The notes beneath the pieces were generated by a model that saw nothing but the letters and a program-made list of their open reading frames with translations, ran no database searches and was not told where the DNA came from. Made by a program: the position numbers and the translations under genes. From Aequorivita capsosiphonis DSM 23843 (lineage in GTDB: Bacteria; Bacteroidota; Bacteroidia; Flavobacteriales; Flavobacteriaceae), in contig NZ_AUBG01000010.1 in the NCBI RefSeq assembly GCF_000429125.1, positions 85,635 to 149,634 on the forward strand: a DNA stretch of 64,000 bases, written 5' to 3'. Of the stretch, positions 24,778 to 33,877 are shown piece by piece; position 1 is the first letter of the stretch, and every line of letters begins with the position of its first letter.

Positions 24778-27750
24778 ATGTACAAATACCTATCCCCACT
24801 ACTTTTTTTACTGCCAATATTCTGTTTTTCGCAGGTAAATTCCCAACCTGAAACCCTGACTTCTTTCGTAAATCCATTTATCGGAACGGGCGGTCATGGC
24901 CACACTTATCCAGGAGCGACCATGCCCTTTGGAATGATGCAACTAAGTCCCGATACCCGCTTGGATGGCTGGGACGGCTGCAGCGGTTATCATTATAGTG
25001 ATGAATACATTTATGGTTTTTCGCACACCCATCTTAGCGGAACGGGCGTGAGCGATTATGCTGATATTCTTTTAATGCCCACAAACAAAGTGAATTTTAA
25101 CAATGGCGCCGATACTTCGACAGGCTCAGCAGATCTTCAAAGCGGATATCGAGCACATTTTTCACACGAAAATGAATTTGCATCTCCTGGATATTACAAA
25201 GTTCATCTGGATGAAACTAATATTGAAGTAGAGCTTACAGTTTCAGAACGAAGTGGAATCCATCATTACACTTTTCCGAAAAATTCCAAACAAATTGTAA
25301 TTCTCGATTTGGAACACCGTGATAAAGTTTTGAGTTCTGAAATAAAAACGATTTCAAAAACCGAAATTTCCGGACATCGTCATTCTGAGGCTTGGGCGCT
25401 GGATCAAAAATTGTTTTATAATATTCAATTTTCGCGACCTTATAAAAACGTAACGTATTTAAACGATAAAACCGACGGCGAAAAAGTGATAGCCGCTTTT
25501 GAATTTGATGCTTCCGAAAGTGACGAACTCGATATAAAAATAGCAATTTCCGCCGTAGATGATGCTGGAGCAAAGAAAAACCTAAAAGCTGAAATTGGCG
25601 ACAAGTCTTTTCAGCAGATAAAAAAAGAAGCTGAAACCGCTTGGGAAAAACAACTCGAAAAAATCGATGTTTCGGCTCCGCTCAACAACCGAGAAAATAG
25701 AGATCGAAAAACAATTTTTTATACTGCGCTTTATCACACGATGATTGCTCCTAACCTTTACCAAGATGTGGATGGGCGTTATCGCGGGATGGATCTTAAA
25801 ATTCACCAAACATCAGATTTTAAAAATTATACCGTGTTTTCTCTTTGGGATACCTACCGAGCGGCACACCCACTTTATACAATTATTGAAAAAGAACGCA
25901 CCAACGATTTTATAAATTCACTTTTGGCAAAACAAGACGAAGGTGGAATTCTTCCTATTTGGCCATTGGCAGGAAACTATACCGGTTGTATGATTGGGTA
26001 TCACGCAGTTCCCGTAATTGCCGACGCGTATTTAAAAGGAATCCGTGGATATGACACCGAAAAAGCTTTTGAAGCAATGAAACACAGTGCGGTCCAGGAT
26101 AAATTAGGACTAGAAAGCTATAAAGAATTTGGCTTTATTCCTGTGGAAGAAGAAAGTGAGTCGGTTTCAAAAACTTTGGAATACGCTTATGACGACTGGA
26201 CGATAGCCGAAATGGCGAAAGCGATGGGGAAAACAGAAGATCATAAAACCTACACTGAAAGAGCCCAATACTATAAAAACGTTTACGATCCAGAGACCAA
26301 GTTTATGCGTGGTAGATTTAGAAATACTTGGTTTGCACCTTTTGATCCGTATGAAGTGAATTTTAACTACACCGAGGCAAATTCTTGGCAATACAGTTTT
26401 TACGCGCCTCAAGATATTTCTGGATTGATAAATCTGATGGGGGGGAAAAGTGCATTTGAAACCCAACTCGACAAACTTTTTACTGCGGAAGTTGAAACTT
26501 CTGGTCGCCAACAAGTTGATATTACTGGTTTGATTGGCCAATACGCCCACGGAAATGAACCGAGCCATCATATGGCTTATCTGTATAATTTCGTCAACCA
26601 GCCCGCCAAAACGCAAGAGCGCATTCACGAGATTTTAACCGGACAATACCAAAACGCTCCAGATGGGATTTCTGGAAACGAAGACTGCGGGCAGATGAGT
26701 GCTTGGTATATTTTTAGCGCACTCGGTTTTTATCCGGTAACTCCTGCCAGCAATGAATATATAATTGGAACTCCTTTATTTGAAAGTGCTATAATTAATT
26801 TAGACGAAGGAAAAACCTTTGAGATTTCCGCGGAAAATATTTCAGATAAAAACAAGTACATCGCTTCAGCCAGCTTAAACGGCAACCCATTAAAAAGAAG
26901 TTTTATCAATCATTCTGAAGTTATGGACGGCGGGAAATTAGTTTTTAAAATGACTGATAAACCTTCAACTTGGGCCACAAAAGACGACGAAATCCCAAAA
27001 ACGGACATAATAGATAATTTGATTGTTCCAGCACCTTTTATTGCGAAAGGAGAAGTTGCTTTCAAAAATGAAACCGAAATTACGTTAGGAGTATCTTCAC
27101 CTAACTCCGAAATTTTTTACAGTCTAAATGACAATGATTTTAAAAGGTATTCTAAACCATTTACTATTTCGGAAGAATCGATATTAAAAACTTATGCTTC
27201 GACTCCGCTCAGCAACCGTACTTCGGCGAATTCAGAAGGGCCAAAAAGTAGTGTGCTTAAAACCCATTTCTATAAGATTGACCCCAACCTCAGCATAAAA
27301 CTGGAAACCGAATATGCCAATCAATACAACGGCGGCGGTAAAAATGCTTTAATTGACGGTATTCACGGCGCCAATGATTTTAGAACTGGAACTTGGCAAG
27401 GCTATCACGCTGTAGATTTAAATGCGACGGTGGATCTTGGTTCAAATAAAGAAGTAAAAACAGTTTCAGTAGGTTTTCTACAAGATCAACGCAGTTGGAT
27501 TTTTTACCCTACGGAAGTTTCCTGTTCAGTTTCAGAAAATGGAACCGATTTTACAGAATTGCCAATGCAAAAAATAGAGACTGAAAAACCTTCAGAAGAT
27601 GTGACAACTAAAAAAATCGAATTCCAAATTGTTAAGAAAATTCAATATATAAAAATCAGCGCAAAAAATCTTGGCGATTTACCAAAAGGACACCTAGGTT
27701 ATGGAGGAAAGGCTTGGATTTTTGTAGACGAGATAACAATTGAAAACTGA
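24778..27750 (+). CDS. GH92 family alpha-mannosidase with C-terminal binding domains
   Basis: 990 residues. The signal peptide is MYKYLSPLLFLLPIFCFSQ. The GH92 domain spans about residues 28-745 with hallmark segments NPFIGTGGHGHTYPGATMPF near the start and GNEPSHHMAYLYNF plus SGNEDCGQMSAWYIFSALGF near the end. GH92 enzymes cleave alpha-linked mannose from glycans in a calcium-dependent, inverting reaction. A chitobiase-like beta domain (about 755-830) and an F5/8-type discoidin domain (about 845-988) follow. No SusC/SusD pair lies nearby, so it is not in a classic polysaccharide locus. Confidence 0.93.
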   Translation: MYKYLSPLLFLLPIFCFSQVNSQPETLTSFVNPFIGTGGHGHTYPGATMPFGMMQLSPDTRLDGWDGCSGYHYSDEYIYGFSHTHLSGTGVSDYADILLMPTNKVNFNNGADTSTGSADLQSGYRAHFSHENEFASPGYYKVHLDETNIEVELTVSERSGIHHYTFPKNSKQIVILDLEHRDKVLSSEIKTISKTEISGHRHSEAWALDQKLFYNIQFSRPYKNVTYLNDKTDGEKVIAAFEFDASESDELDIKIAISAVDDAGAKKNLKAEIGDKSFQQIKKEAETAWEKQLEKIDVSAPLNNRENRDRKTIFYTALYHTMIAPNLYQDVDGRYRGMDLKIHQTSDFKNYTVFSLWDTYRAAHPLYTIIEKERTNDFINSLLAKQDEGGILPIWPLAGNYTGCMIGYHAVPVIADAYLKGIRGYDTEKAFEAMKHSAVQDKLGLESYKEFGFIPVEEESESVSKTLEYAYDDWTIAEMAKAMGKTEDHKTYTERAQYYKNVYDPETKFMRGRFRNTWFAPFDPYEVNFNYTEANSWQYSFYAPQDISGLINLMGGKSAFETQLDKLFTAEVETSGRQQVDITGLIGQYAHGNEPSHHMAYLYNFVNQPAKTQERIHEILTGQYQNAPDGISGNEDCGQMSAWYIFSALGFYPVTPASNEYIIGTPLFESAIINLDEGKTFEISAENISDKNKYIASASLNGNPLKRSFINHSEVMDGGKLVFKMTDKPSTWATKDDEIPKTDIIDNLIVPAPFIAKGEVAFKNETEITLGVSSPNSEIFYSLNDNDFKRYSKPFTISEESILKTYASTPLSNRTSANSEGPKSSVLKTHFYKIDPNLSIKLETEYANQYNGGGKNALIDGIHGANDFRTGTWQGYHAVDLNATVDLGSNKEVKTVSVGFLQDQRSWIFYPTEVSCSVSENGTDFTELPMQKIETEKPSEDVTTKKIEFQIVKKIQYIKISAKNLGDLPKGHLGYGGKAWIFVDEITIEN

Positions 27751-27859
27751 AACAAGACCTAATACTAAGAACGAATCATATCAAATACCTAACAGGTTTT
27801 CTTTATCATTCATAGCGTTATGCGAAGGATGAAAAACCAACTAGGACTTACGAACCACT

Positions 27860-28636
27860 ATGAATTTCAACTACAACACCAATCAAATCTATTATGAAAC
27901 TTATGGAAAAGGACCAGCACTTGTGCTTTTACATGGCTTTTTAGAAAGTTCCGCTATGTGGGAAAAGTTGATTTCGCAGTTGGAAAAGAATAATTTTGTA
28001 ATTACACTCGATTTCCCAGGACACGGAAAAAGTGATGTTATCTCTGAAATTCATTCCATGGAATTAATGGCAGGAGTAGTTGAACAATTATTAGAACATC
28101 TTCAAATTGATTCGACCACATTTGTTGGTCATTCTATGGGTGGATATGTGACTATGGCGTACGCCGAGCTATTTCCAGAAAAGATGGAAAGATTAATTCT
28201 TCTAAATTCTACTCCAGCAGCCGATACCGAAGAAAAGAAAGAAATTCGAAATCGCTCGTTAAAAGTTTTTGAAAAAAATCCAAGTGCCTTTATAAGTATG
28301 GCAATTAGCAATCTATTTGCCGAAACCTCACGCCAAAAGTTTTCAAAAGAAATTGAATCCTTAAAAGAGGAAGCTAACTCCTTCCCTTTAAATGGTATAA
28401 AAGCCGCACTAAAAGGAATGCGCGATCGAAAAGACCGAACAAAAGTGCTAAAAAACTTCAACAAAGAAAAATATTCAATTTTGTCAGAAAGCGATCCGCT
28501 CTTAGAACTTGAAGAAACTAAAAAATTGGCCGAAAGTTGCAACTCCAAAGTAATAACAATTGATGGAGGGCATCACAGCACCTATGAAAACTTAAATGGA
28601 GTTTTAAAAAATCTAACGCATATTTTAGAGACCTAA
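27860..28636 (+). CDS. Alpha/beta hydrolase
   Basis: 258 residues. The oxyanion segment is LLHGFLESSAMW, the nucleophile Ser92 lies in VGHSMGGYV, and the catalytic His is in IDGGHHSTYEN near residue 238. There is no signal peptide. Substrate class (ester, thioester or C-C bond) cannot be told; this subgroup is often annotated near menaquinone MenH, but no men genes are here. Confidence 0.88.
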   Translation: MNFNYNTNQIYYETYGKGPALVLLHGFLESSAMWEKLISQLEKNNFVITLDFPGHGKSDVISEIHSMELMAGVVEQLLEHLQIDSTTFVGHSMGGYVTMAYAELFPEKMERLILLNSTPAADTEEKKEIRNRSLKVFEKNPSAFISMAISNLFAETSRQKFSKEIESLKEEANSFPLNGIKAALKGMRDRKDRTKVLKNFNKEKYSILSESDPLLELEETKKLAESCNSKVITIDGGHHSTYENLNGVLKNLTHILET

Positions 28637-28836
28637 CTGAAGAGAACTCAATTCTTTCTATTATAGAAGAATCCAGGGCAGAAAAGTCAATACTTCATTT
28701 AAAGTAGTTTTATGGAAATTCATAATTTGTAAAACCTAGCTCATTGAACATAATTTTGTATTTTAACGGATAAAAGTTGTATTTCGTCGAAAAAAAAATT
28801 AATATTGAGTATTCAAATTTAAATAAATTAACATAG

Positions 28837-28998
28837 ATGGATAATGTAGCTCCCCCAAATCACTCTCCAATCTTAAGCCTAATTTGCACTGCATTCGGTC
28901 ACGATTATGATGTAACACAAAAAAGTATCAACCAATATCAATGTTCCTGCTGTGGCAAACAAGCGGCAAGTATAGAACAGTTATTTGAGAATACTTAA
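28837..28998 (+). CDS. Small zinc-ribbon-like protein (53 residues)
   Basis: An ATG frame of 53 codons reading MDNVAPPNHSPILSLICTAF, then GHDYDVTQKSINQYQCSCCG and KQAASIEQLFENT. The GHDY segment followed by C-x-C-C-G-K resembles short flavobacterial proteins with a half zinc ribbon, and Cys17 could add a ligand. The role is unknown. A strong terminator follows directly (29008-29056), which supports it being a transcribed gene. Confidence 0.65.
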   Translation: MDNVAPPNHSPILSLICTAFGHDYDVTQKSINQYQCSCCGKQAASIEQLFENT

Positions 28999-29007
28999 AA
29001 GTCTTAG

Positions 29008-29056
29008 TGTAGAGCAGAGAGTCGAAAAATATTTCGATTCTTTGCTCTACATTTTT
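29008..29056. terminator. Intrinsic terminator between convergent genes
   Basis: A long stem: TGTAGAGCA pairs with TGCTCTACA, and inner bases GTCGAAA pair with TTTCGAT, followed by TTTTT. It serves the small gene on the plus strand and, with its A-rich start, possibly thiL on the minus strand. Confidence 0.8.
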
Positions 29057-29063
29057 GAAAAAC

Positions 29064-30119
29064 CTATTCCTCATTTTCTAGGGCATTCCAGCCCCTAGCT
29101 ATCAAAGGTATTTTTGTTCCGGCGCGGCTTATCAAATGCGTTCCTTCGTTTTGGTTTGTCATATGTCCAATCACAGTAAGATGTGGATTGCCCTTTAACT
29201 TGGGATAATCTTCTGTTTTTATGGTAAAAAGCAGTTCGTAATCTTCCCCGCCGCTTAGGGCTATAGTAGTACTATCAAGGTTAAATTCTTCACAAACGGA
29301 GATAACCTGAGGATCCAATGGAATTTTATCTTCAAATAGGTTGCAACCTACCTTCGAACTTTTACATATATGAATAATTTCTGAAGACAGACCATCGCTG
29401 ATATCAATCATAGCGGTTGGCTTCACATCCAATTCTACTAACAATTTCGAAATATTCTTTCTTGCTTCGGGTTTTAATTGTCGCTCTACCAAATAGGAAT
29501 AAGGTTCCAAATCGGGTTGCGAATTCGGATTCACCTTAAAAACCTCCTTTTCGCGTTCCAAAACCTGAAGACCCATATAGGATGCACCCAAATCTCCAGT
29601 AACTACTAACAAATCATTTTCCTTGGCGCCACTTCTATAAATAGCATCGCCTTTATTCACCATACCTATTGCAGTAATGCTTATCATTAAACCTGTTGTA
29701 GAAGAAGTAGTATCACCTCCAACCACATCAACATTATATATTTTGGCCGCAGCTTCAATTCCTGCATAGAGCTCTTCCAAGGCTTCTACGGGAAAGCGAT
29801 TGGAAACAGCAATGGAAACTGTGATTTGCGTAGGTTCAGCATTCATGGCATATACATCAGACAGATTTACAACAACCGCTTTATAGCCAAGATGCTTTAA
29901 CGGCATATAACTTAAATCAAAATGTACTCCTTCTAAAAGAAAATCTGTTGAAACCACCATTTCCTTTCTTGAATTACAAGAAATGACAGCAGCATCATCA
30001 CCAATCCCCATTACGGTGGATTTTTGTTTGATCTTGAAGTTTTTAGTAAGGTGATCTATGAGTCCAAATTCGCCAAGCGAACCAATTCCTGTACTTGAGT
30101 TGTCTTTATTTTCGAACAT
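29064..30119 (-). CDS. thiL: Thiamine-monophosphate kinase
   Basis: 351 residues, the normal length for ThiL. It phosphorylates thiamine monophosphate to the active diphosphate using ATP. Seen are the N-terminal GEFGLIDHLTKNF, the metal/ATP segment GIGDDAAVI, STDFLLEGVHF, VVGGDTTSS, and DISDGLSSE in the C-terminal half. It stands alone on the minus strand. A possible -7 box (TATTTTTG) lies at 30143-30150, 23 bp upstream. Confidence 0.94.
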   Translation of the reverse strand: MFENKDNSSTGIGSLGEFGLIDHLTKNFKIKQKSTVMGIGDDAAVISCNSRKEMVVSTDFLLEGVHFDLSYMPLKHLGYKAVVVNLSDVYAMNAEPTQITVSIAVSNRFPVEALEELYAGIEAAAKIYNVDVVGGDTTSSTTGLMISITAIGMVNKGDAIYRSGAKENDLLVVTGDLGASYMGLQVLEREKEVFKVNPNSQPDLEPYSYLVERQLKPEARKNISKLLVELDVKPTAMIDISDGLSSEIIHICKSSKVGCNLFEDKIPLDPQVISVCEEFNLDSTTIALSGGEDYELLFTIKTEDYPKLKGNPHLTVIGHMTNQNEGTHLISRAGTKIPLIARGWNALENEE

Positions 30120-30142
30120 TGTATATAGTTATCTGATTGGGA

Positions 30143-30150
30143 CAAAAATA
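30143..30150 (-). promoter_or_regulatory. Possible -7 promoter box for thiL
   Basis: TATTTTTG on the minus strand matches TAnnTTTG, 23 bp upstream of the thiL start. No TTG at the right distance was seen, so only half of the promoter is supported. Confidence 0.4.
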
Positions 30151-30299
30151 CGCTTTCAAAATGAATCGAGAAAAGAGTTCACCCTTCACTTTTATAGACT
30201 TTCTAAAGCACGCAATAATCTAATTCAGATTATAACTTAAAACTATTACACTATAGTTTTAAAAACCCAGTTCGGTATGGTTAAAAGTTCTATTTGATG

Positions 30300-30307
30300 T
30301 ATATTTG
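30300..30307 (+). promoter_or_regulatory. Predicted -7 promoter box of the suf operon
   Basis: TATATTTG matches TAnnTTTG, 25 bp upstream of the sufA start codon. No clear TTG at -33 was found. No IscR- or Fur-type palindrome is obvious. Confidence 0.5.
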
Positions 30308-30332
30308 CGTCTAATTTAGAATTAATCTATAT

Positions 30333-30662
30333 ATGATTAAGGTAAGCGAAAATGCAAAAACAAAAATAGGGCAGTTGATGGCCGAAGAAGGCTTTGACAT
30401 GGCTAAGGATTTTGTCCGCGTTGGCGTAAAAAGCGGCGGCTGTTCCGGCCTTAGTTACGAGTTGAAATTTGACCATAATCTAGGCGAAAACGACAAACTT
30501 TTTGAAGAAAAGGACGTTAAAATCGCCATAGACAAAAAGAGTTTTTTATATCTGGTTGGAACGATATTGGAATACAGCGGTGGACTTAACGGAAAAGGCT
30601 TTGTCTTTCAAAATCCAAATGCCAACCGCACCTGTGGCTGCGGGGAGAGTTTTTCGTTGTAA
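30333..30662 (+). CDS. sufA: Iron-sulfur cluster assembly accessory protein, HesB/IscA family
   Basis: 109 residues, HesB/IscA fold. Three conserved cysteines are present: Cys37 in SGGCSGLSY, and Cys101 and Cys103 in RTCGCGESF. A-type carriers accept clusters from the SufBCD scaffold and pass them to target proteins. It is the first gene of the suf operon, which supports the name. Confidence 0.93.
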   Translation: MIKVSENAKTKIGQLMAEEGFDMAKDFVRVGVKSGGCSGLSYELKFDHNLGENDKLFEEKDVKIAIDKKSFLYLVGTILEYSGGLNGKGFVFQNPNANRTCGCGESFSL

Positions 30663-30664
30663 AA

Positions 30665-30698
30665 GATTCAAAATTTAATATTCAAGGTTCAAAATTGG
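30665..30698 (+). repeat. Left arm of an inverted repeat flanking the four-helix-bundle gene
   Basis: Reads gattcaaaatttaatattca followed by aggttcaaaattgg. The right arm at 31107-31140 is its imperfect reverse complement. The same pair of arms, with no gene between them, occurs at 33804-33868. Confidence 0.65.
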
Positions 30699-30713
30699 AA
30701 AAACATAGCATTT

Positions 30714-31103
30714 ATGGCAACAATTGAAAAGTTTGAAGATATGGAGATTTGGCAGAAATCAAGATTGAATTGACAAGCTATTTTTGAAATAAGAGAAAAA
30801 ACAAATCTCAAAACAGATTATAGATTATACGACCAGATTAATGGTAGCTCAGGATCTATTATGGACAATATAGCTGAAGGTTTTGAACGAAATGGAAACA
30901 AAGAATTCAATCAATTTCTTTCAATAGCGAAAGCATCTTGTGGTGAAACGAGATCTCAATTATATAGAATTCTCGACAGAAAATATATTTCTAAGGAAGA
31001 ATTTGATCGACATTACGAGACCTTAATAGGCTTGAGTAAACAAATCGCAGGTTTTATGATCTACTTGCAAAAAAGTGAATTAAAAGGAAGCAAATTTAAA
31101 TAA
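30714..31103 (+). pseudogene. Four-helix-bundle protein (23S rRNA IVP family) with in-frame TGA
   Basis: A 129-codon frame interrupted by TGA at codon 20 (30771-30773). It reads MATIEKFEDMEIWQKSRLN, stop, [12 protein letters not shown], and on through [16 protein letters not shown] to KGSKFK. The family usually has Cys at the stop position, so a TGY-to-TGA change is likely. The segment [18 protein letters not shown] is the family hallmark. Relatives occur in 23S rRNA intervening sequences, and others partner reverse transcriptases of diversity-generating elements. Here it sits between sufA and sufB within inverted repeats. Reinitiation at the ATG at 30861 would give 80 residues. Confidence 0.82.
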
Positions 31104-31106
31104 GTT

Positions 31107-31140
31107 CTCAATTCAATCTTGAATTTTGAACTTTGAATTA
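31107..31140 (+). repeat. Right arm of an inverted repeat flanking the four-helix-bundle gene
   Basis: Reads ctcaattcaatcttgaattt followed by tgaactttgaatta; the reverse complement aligns with the left arm at 30665-30698 over about 32 bases with roughly a quarter mismatches. It ends 7 bp before the sufB start codon. Confidence 0.65.
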
Positions 31141-31146
31141 AATAAT

Positions 31147-32592
31147 ATGAAGTACACTGAGGACGATTTAAAAAAAGAGTTAGAAACCAAGGAATACGAA
31201 TATGGTTTCTATACGGATATAGAATCTGACACTTTCCCTGTTGGATTGAATGAAGATGTGGTACGTGCCATTTCTAAAAAGAAAGAGGAGCCAGAATGGA
31301 TGACGGAATGGCGCTTGGAGTCTTTCCGCTATTGGCTTACTATGGAAGAGCCGGAATGGGGAAATGTACATTATGAAAAGCCAGATTTTCAAGCAATCTC
31401 CTATTACTCCGCACCAAATAGTAAACCAAAATACGACAGTCTCGATGAGGTAGATCCAGAGTTGCTGGACACTTTTAAGAGGCTTGGTATTTCAATGGAC
31501 GAACAAAAAAAGTTAGCTGGTGTAGCTATGGATGTTGTAATTGACTCCGTTTCTGTGGCAACAACATTTAAAAAGAATTTGGAGGAAAAAGGAATTATTT
31601 TTATGAGTATTTCCGAAGCCATTCAAAAACACCCAGATTTAGTTAAGAAGTATTTAGGAACAGTAGTTCCACAACGCGACAACTTTTACGCTGCGTTAAA
31701 TAGTGCGGTTTTTAGCGATGGTTCTTTTTGCTACATCCCTAAAGGCGTTCGATGCCCTATGGAACTTTCCACATATTTTAGAATTAACCAAGCAGGAACA
31801 GGACAGTTTGAAAGAACACTATTGATTGCCGACGAAGATAGCTACGTAAGTTATCTTGAAGGTTGTACTGCTCCAAGTCGCGATGAAAATCAACTGCACG
31901 CAGCGGTTGTTGAATTAATAGCGATGGACGGTGCCGAAATAAAATATTCAACAGTTCAAAACTGGTACCCTGGCGATAAAAACGGAAAAGGTGGCGTTTA
32001 TAACTTCGTGACTAAACGAGGAATTTGCGAAAAGAACGCCAAAATATCCTGGACGCAAGTAGAAACTGGAAGTGCAGTAACTTGGAAGTATCCAAGCTGT
32101 ATTTTGAAAGGAGACAATTCCATTGGTGAATTTTATTCCATTGCCGTTACTAACGATTATCAGCAAGCCGATACCGGAACCAAAATGATCCACATTGGTA
32201 AAAATACCCGAAGTACGATTATTTCGAAAGGTATTTCTGCTGGAAAATCACAAAACAGTTATCGTGGTTTGGTAAGAATTTTACCAAATGCCGATAACGC
32301 ACGTAACTTTTCACAGTGTGATTCGCTATTAATGGGAAATGCCTGTGGCGCACACACCTTCCCATATATTGAATCGAAAAACAAAACAGCTCAAATAGAA
32401 CACGAGGCTACAACCAGTAAAATTGGAGAAGATCAGATTTTCTATTGCAATCAACGTGGGATTAACACAGAAAAAGCGATTGCTTTGATTGTAAACGGTT
32501 TTGGAAAAGAGGTTTTAAACAAGCTACCTATGGAATTTGCTATAGAAGCTCAAAAACTATTGGAAATAAGCCTTGAGGGATCTGTAGGTTAA
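31147..32592 (+). CDS. sufB: Fe-S cluster assembly protein SufB
   Basis: 481 residues from the ATG at 31147, the standard SufB length. An in-frame TTG at 31126 lies inside the upstream repeat and is not needed. SufB is the scaffold core of the SufBCD complex on which clusters form. Typical segments are [17 protein letters not shown] residues near 115-125, [40 protein letters not shown] and [11 protein letters not shown] lipoprotein gene separates it from sufC. Confidence 0.96.
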   Translation: MKYTEDDLKKELETKEYEYGFYTDIESDTFPVGLNEDVVRAISKKKEEPEWMTEWRLESFRYWLTMEEPEWGNVHYEKPDFQAISYYSAPNSKPKYDSLDEVDPELLDTFKRLGISMDEQKKLAGVAMDVVIDSVSVATTFKKNLEEKGIIFMSISEAIQKHPDLVKKYLGTVVPQRDNFYAALNSAVFSDGSFCYIPKGVRCPMELSTYFRINQAGTGQFERTLLIADEDSYVSYLEGCTAPSRDENQLHAAVVELIAMDGAEIKYSTVQNWYPGDKNGKGGVYNFVTKRGICEKNAKISWTQVETGSAVTWKYPSCILKGDNSIGEFYSIAVTNDYQQADTGTKMIHIGKNTRSTIISKGISAGKSQNSYRGLVRILPNADNARNFSQCDSLLMGNACGAHTFPYIESKNKTAQIEHEATTSKIGEDQIFYCNQRGINTEKAIALIVNGFGKEVLNKLPMEFAIEAQKLLEISLEGSVG

Positions 32593-32644
32593 AATATTCC
32601 CGCAAAGGCGGAAATCTCAATATGATAAACTAAATCATCAATTC

Positions 32645-33049
32645 ATGAAAAAAATCTTTTTATTGCTATTGCTTTCCACTGCGGTTTTTTCCTGTAAAAA
32701 TTCAGAAGAAAAAAGCGTTACAGATGAAATGACAACTGAAAACACAGAAAATCTTCAAACCTATAAAGGAGATTTCATCGATTCCGAAGGTGCTGCAGTT
32801 TTATTGGGTTCAAACTTTATTTATGGCGTGAAGCGAAATGAAGTTTCTGATGCGCTTTCAAAACAAGTTTCATCAGTAAAAACGAATGATTATGATATGG
32901 TTGGGGTGATGGTTAAAGGAATAGTTTCCAAAAACACTGACACCGATAGCGATTGGGAAGAGTTAATAACATTAAAAGAAATTGTGAAGGTGAATGATAC
33001 GCCTTCAGAAGTAGATATTAAATTAGAAGAATCAGCAAAGACAAAGTAA
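32645..33049 (+). CDS. Small lipoprotein in the suf operon
   Basis: 134 residues with a lipoprotein signal peptide and lipobox (MKKIFLLLLLSTAVFSCKNS, Cys17). The mature part is acidic and Thr/Ser-rich at first, then has a compact domain (LQTYKGDFIDSEGAAVLLGS ... YGVKRNEVSDALSKQV). I do not recognise a named family. It ends 1 bp before sufC, so it is co-transcribed. A periplasmic or membrane-surface lipoprotein has no obvious part in cytoplasmic cluster assembly. Confidence 0.85.
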   Translation: MKKIFLLLLLSTAVFSCKNSEEKSVTDEMTTENTENLQTYKGDFIDSEGAAVLLGSNFIYGVKRNEVSDALSKQVSSVKTNDYDMVGVMVKGIVSKNTDTDSDWEELITLKEIVKVNDTPSEVDIKLEESAKTK

Positions 33050-33050
33050 C

Positions 33051-33800
33051 ATGTTAAAAATTAAAGATTTATACGCCGGCTTAGAAGGCAAAGACATACT
33101 GCAGGGAATTAATTTAGAAGTAAAAGCTGGAGAAGTCCACGCTATTATGGGACCCAACGGGTCTGGTAAAAGTACCTTGGCATCAGTTATTGCAGGTAAA
33201 GAGGAGTTTGATGTAACTCGTGGATACATCACTTTTGAAAATCAAGATATTTCAGAATTAGATCCAGAAGAAAGAGCACACAAAGGCATCTTCCTTTCCT
33301 TTCAATACCCTGTGGAAATACCTGGAGTATCAGTGACAAACTTTATTAAAACTGCCATAAATGAGACCCGCAAGTCTAAGAAGTTGGATAATATGCCCGC
33401 TGCAGAAATGCTTAAAATGATAAAGGAAAAAGCGGACATGCTAGAGATAGACCGTAAATTTCTTTCAAGATCACTTAACGAAGGTTTTTCTGGAGGTGAG
33501 AAGAAAAGAAACGAAATATTCCAATTGGCCATGTTGGAGCCCAAACTTGCCATTCTTGACGAAACAGATTCAGGATTGGATATTGACGCGCTTAAAGTTG
33601 TTGCCAACGGTGTGAATAAATTGAGAAGTGAAGACAATGCTATTGTAGTAATTACACACTATCAGCGTCTTTTAGATCATATTGTTCCAGATTTCGTTCA
33701 CGTATTGATGAATGGAAAAATAGTAAAATCAGGTACTAAAGAACTTGCTTACGAACTGGAAGAAAAAGGTTACGATTGGATTAAGGAGGAATTAGTTTAA
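33051..33800 (+). CDS. sufC: Fe-S cluster assembly ATPase SufC
   Basis: 249 residues of ABC-type ATPase. The Walker A motif GPNGSGKST is near residue 35-43, the signature is EGFSGGEKKRNEI, the Walker B segment is KLAILDETDSGLDIDAL, which is specific to SufC, and the H-loop is VITHYQRLLDH. It drives conformational change in SufBCD during cluster assembly. Confidence 0.96.
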   Translation: MLKIKDLYAGLEGKDILQGINLEVKAGEVHAIMGPNGSGKSTLASVIAGKEEFDVTRGYITFENQDISELDPEERAHKGIFLSFQYPVEIPGVSVTNFIKTAINETRKSKKLDNMPAAEMLKMIKEKADMLEIDRKFLSRSLNEGFSGGEKKRNEIFQLAMLEPKLAILDETDSGLDIDALKVVANGVNKLRSEDNAIVVITHYQRLLDHIVPDFVHVLMNGKIVKSGTKELAYELEEKGYDWIKEELV

Positions 33801-33803
33801 AAC

Positions 33804-33868
33804 GTTCAAAATTTAAAATTCAAGGTTCAAAGTTGATAGCCTTGAATTTTGAACATTGAACTTTGAAT
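33804..33868. repeat. Palindromic repeat between sufC and sufD (empty form)
   Basis: The arms gttcaaaatttaaaattcaa-gg and ccttgaattttgaacattga-ac pair over 22 bases with three mismatches around a 14-base loop. They match the arms that flank the four-helix-bundle gene at 30665-31140. It resembles the same element without a gene inside. Confidence 0.65.
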
Positions 33869-33877
33869 AAAGAAGAA

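Noticed and set aside
30714..31103. The four-helix-bundle gene as the accessory protein of a diversity-generating retroelement
   Set aside because: No reverse transcriptase, template repeat or variable protein gene lies nearby.
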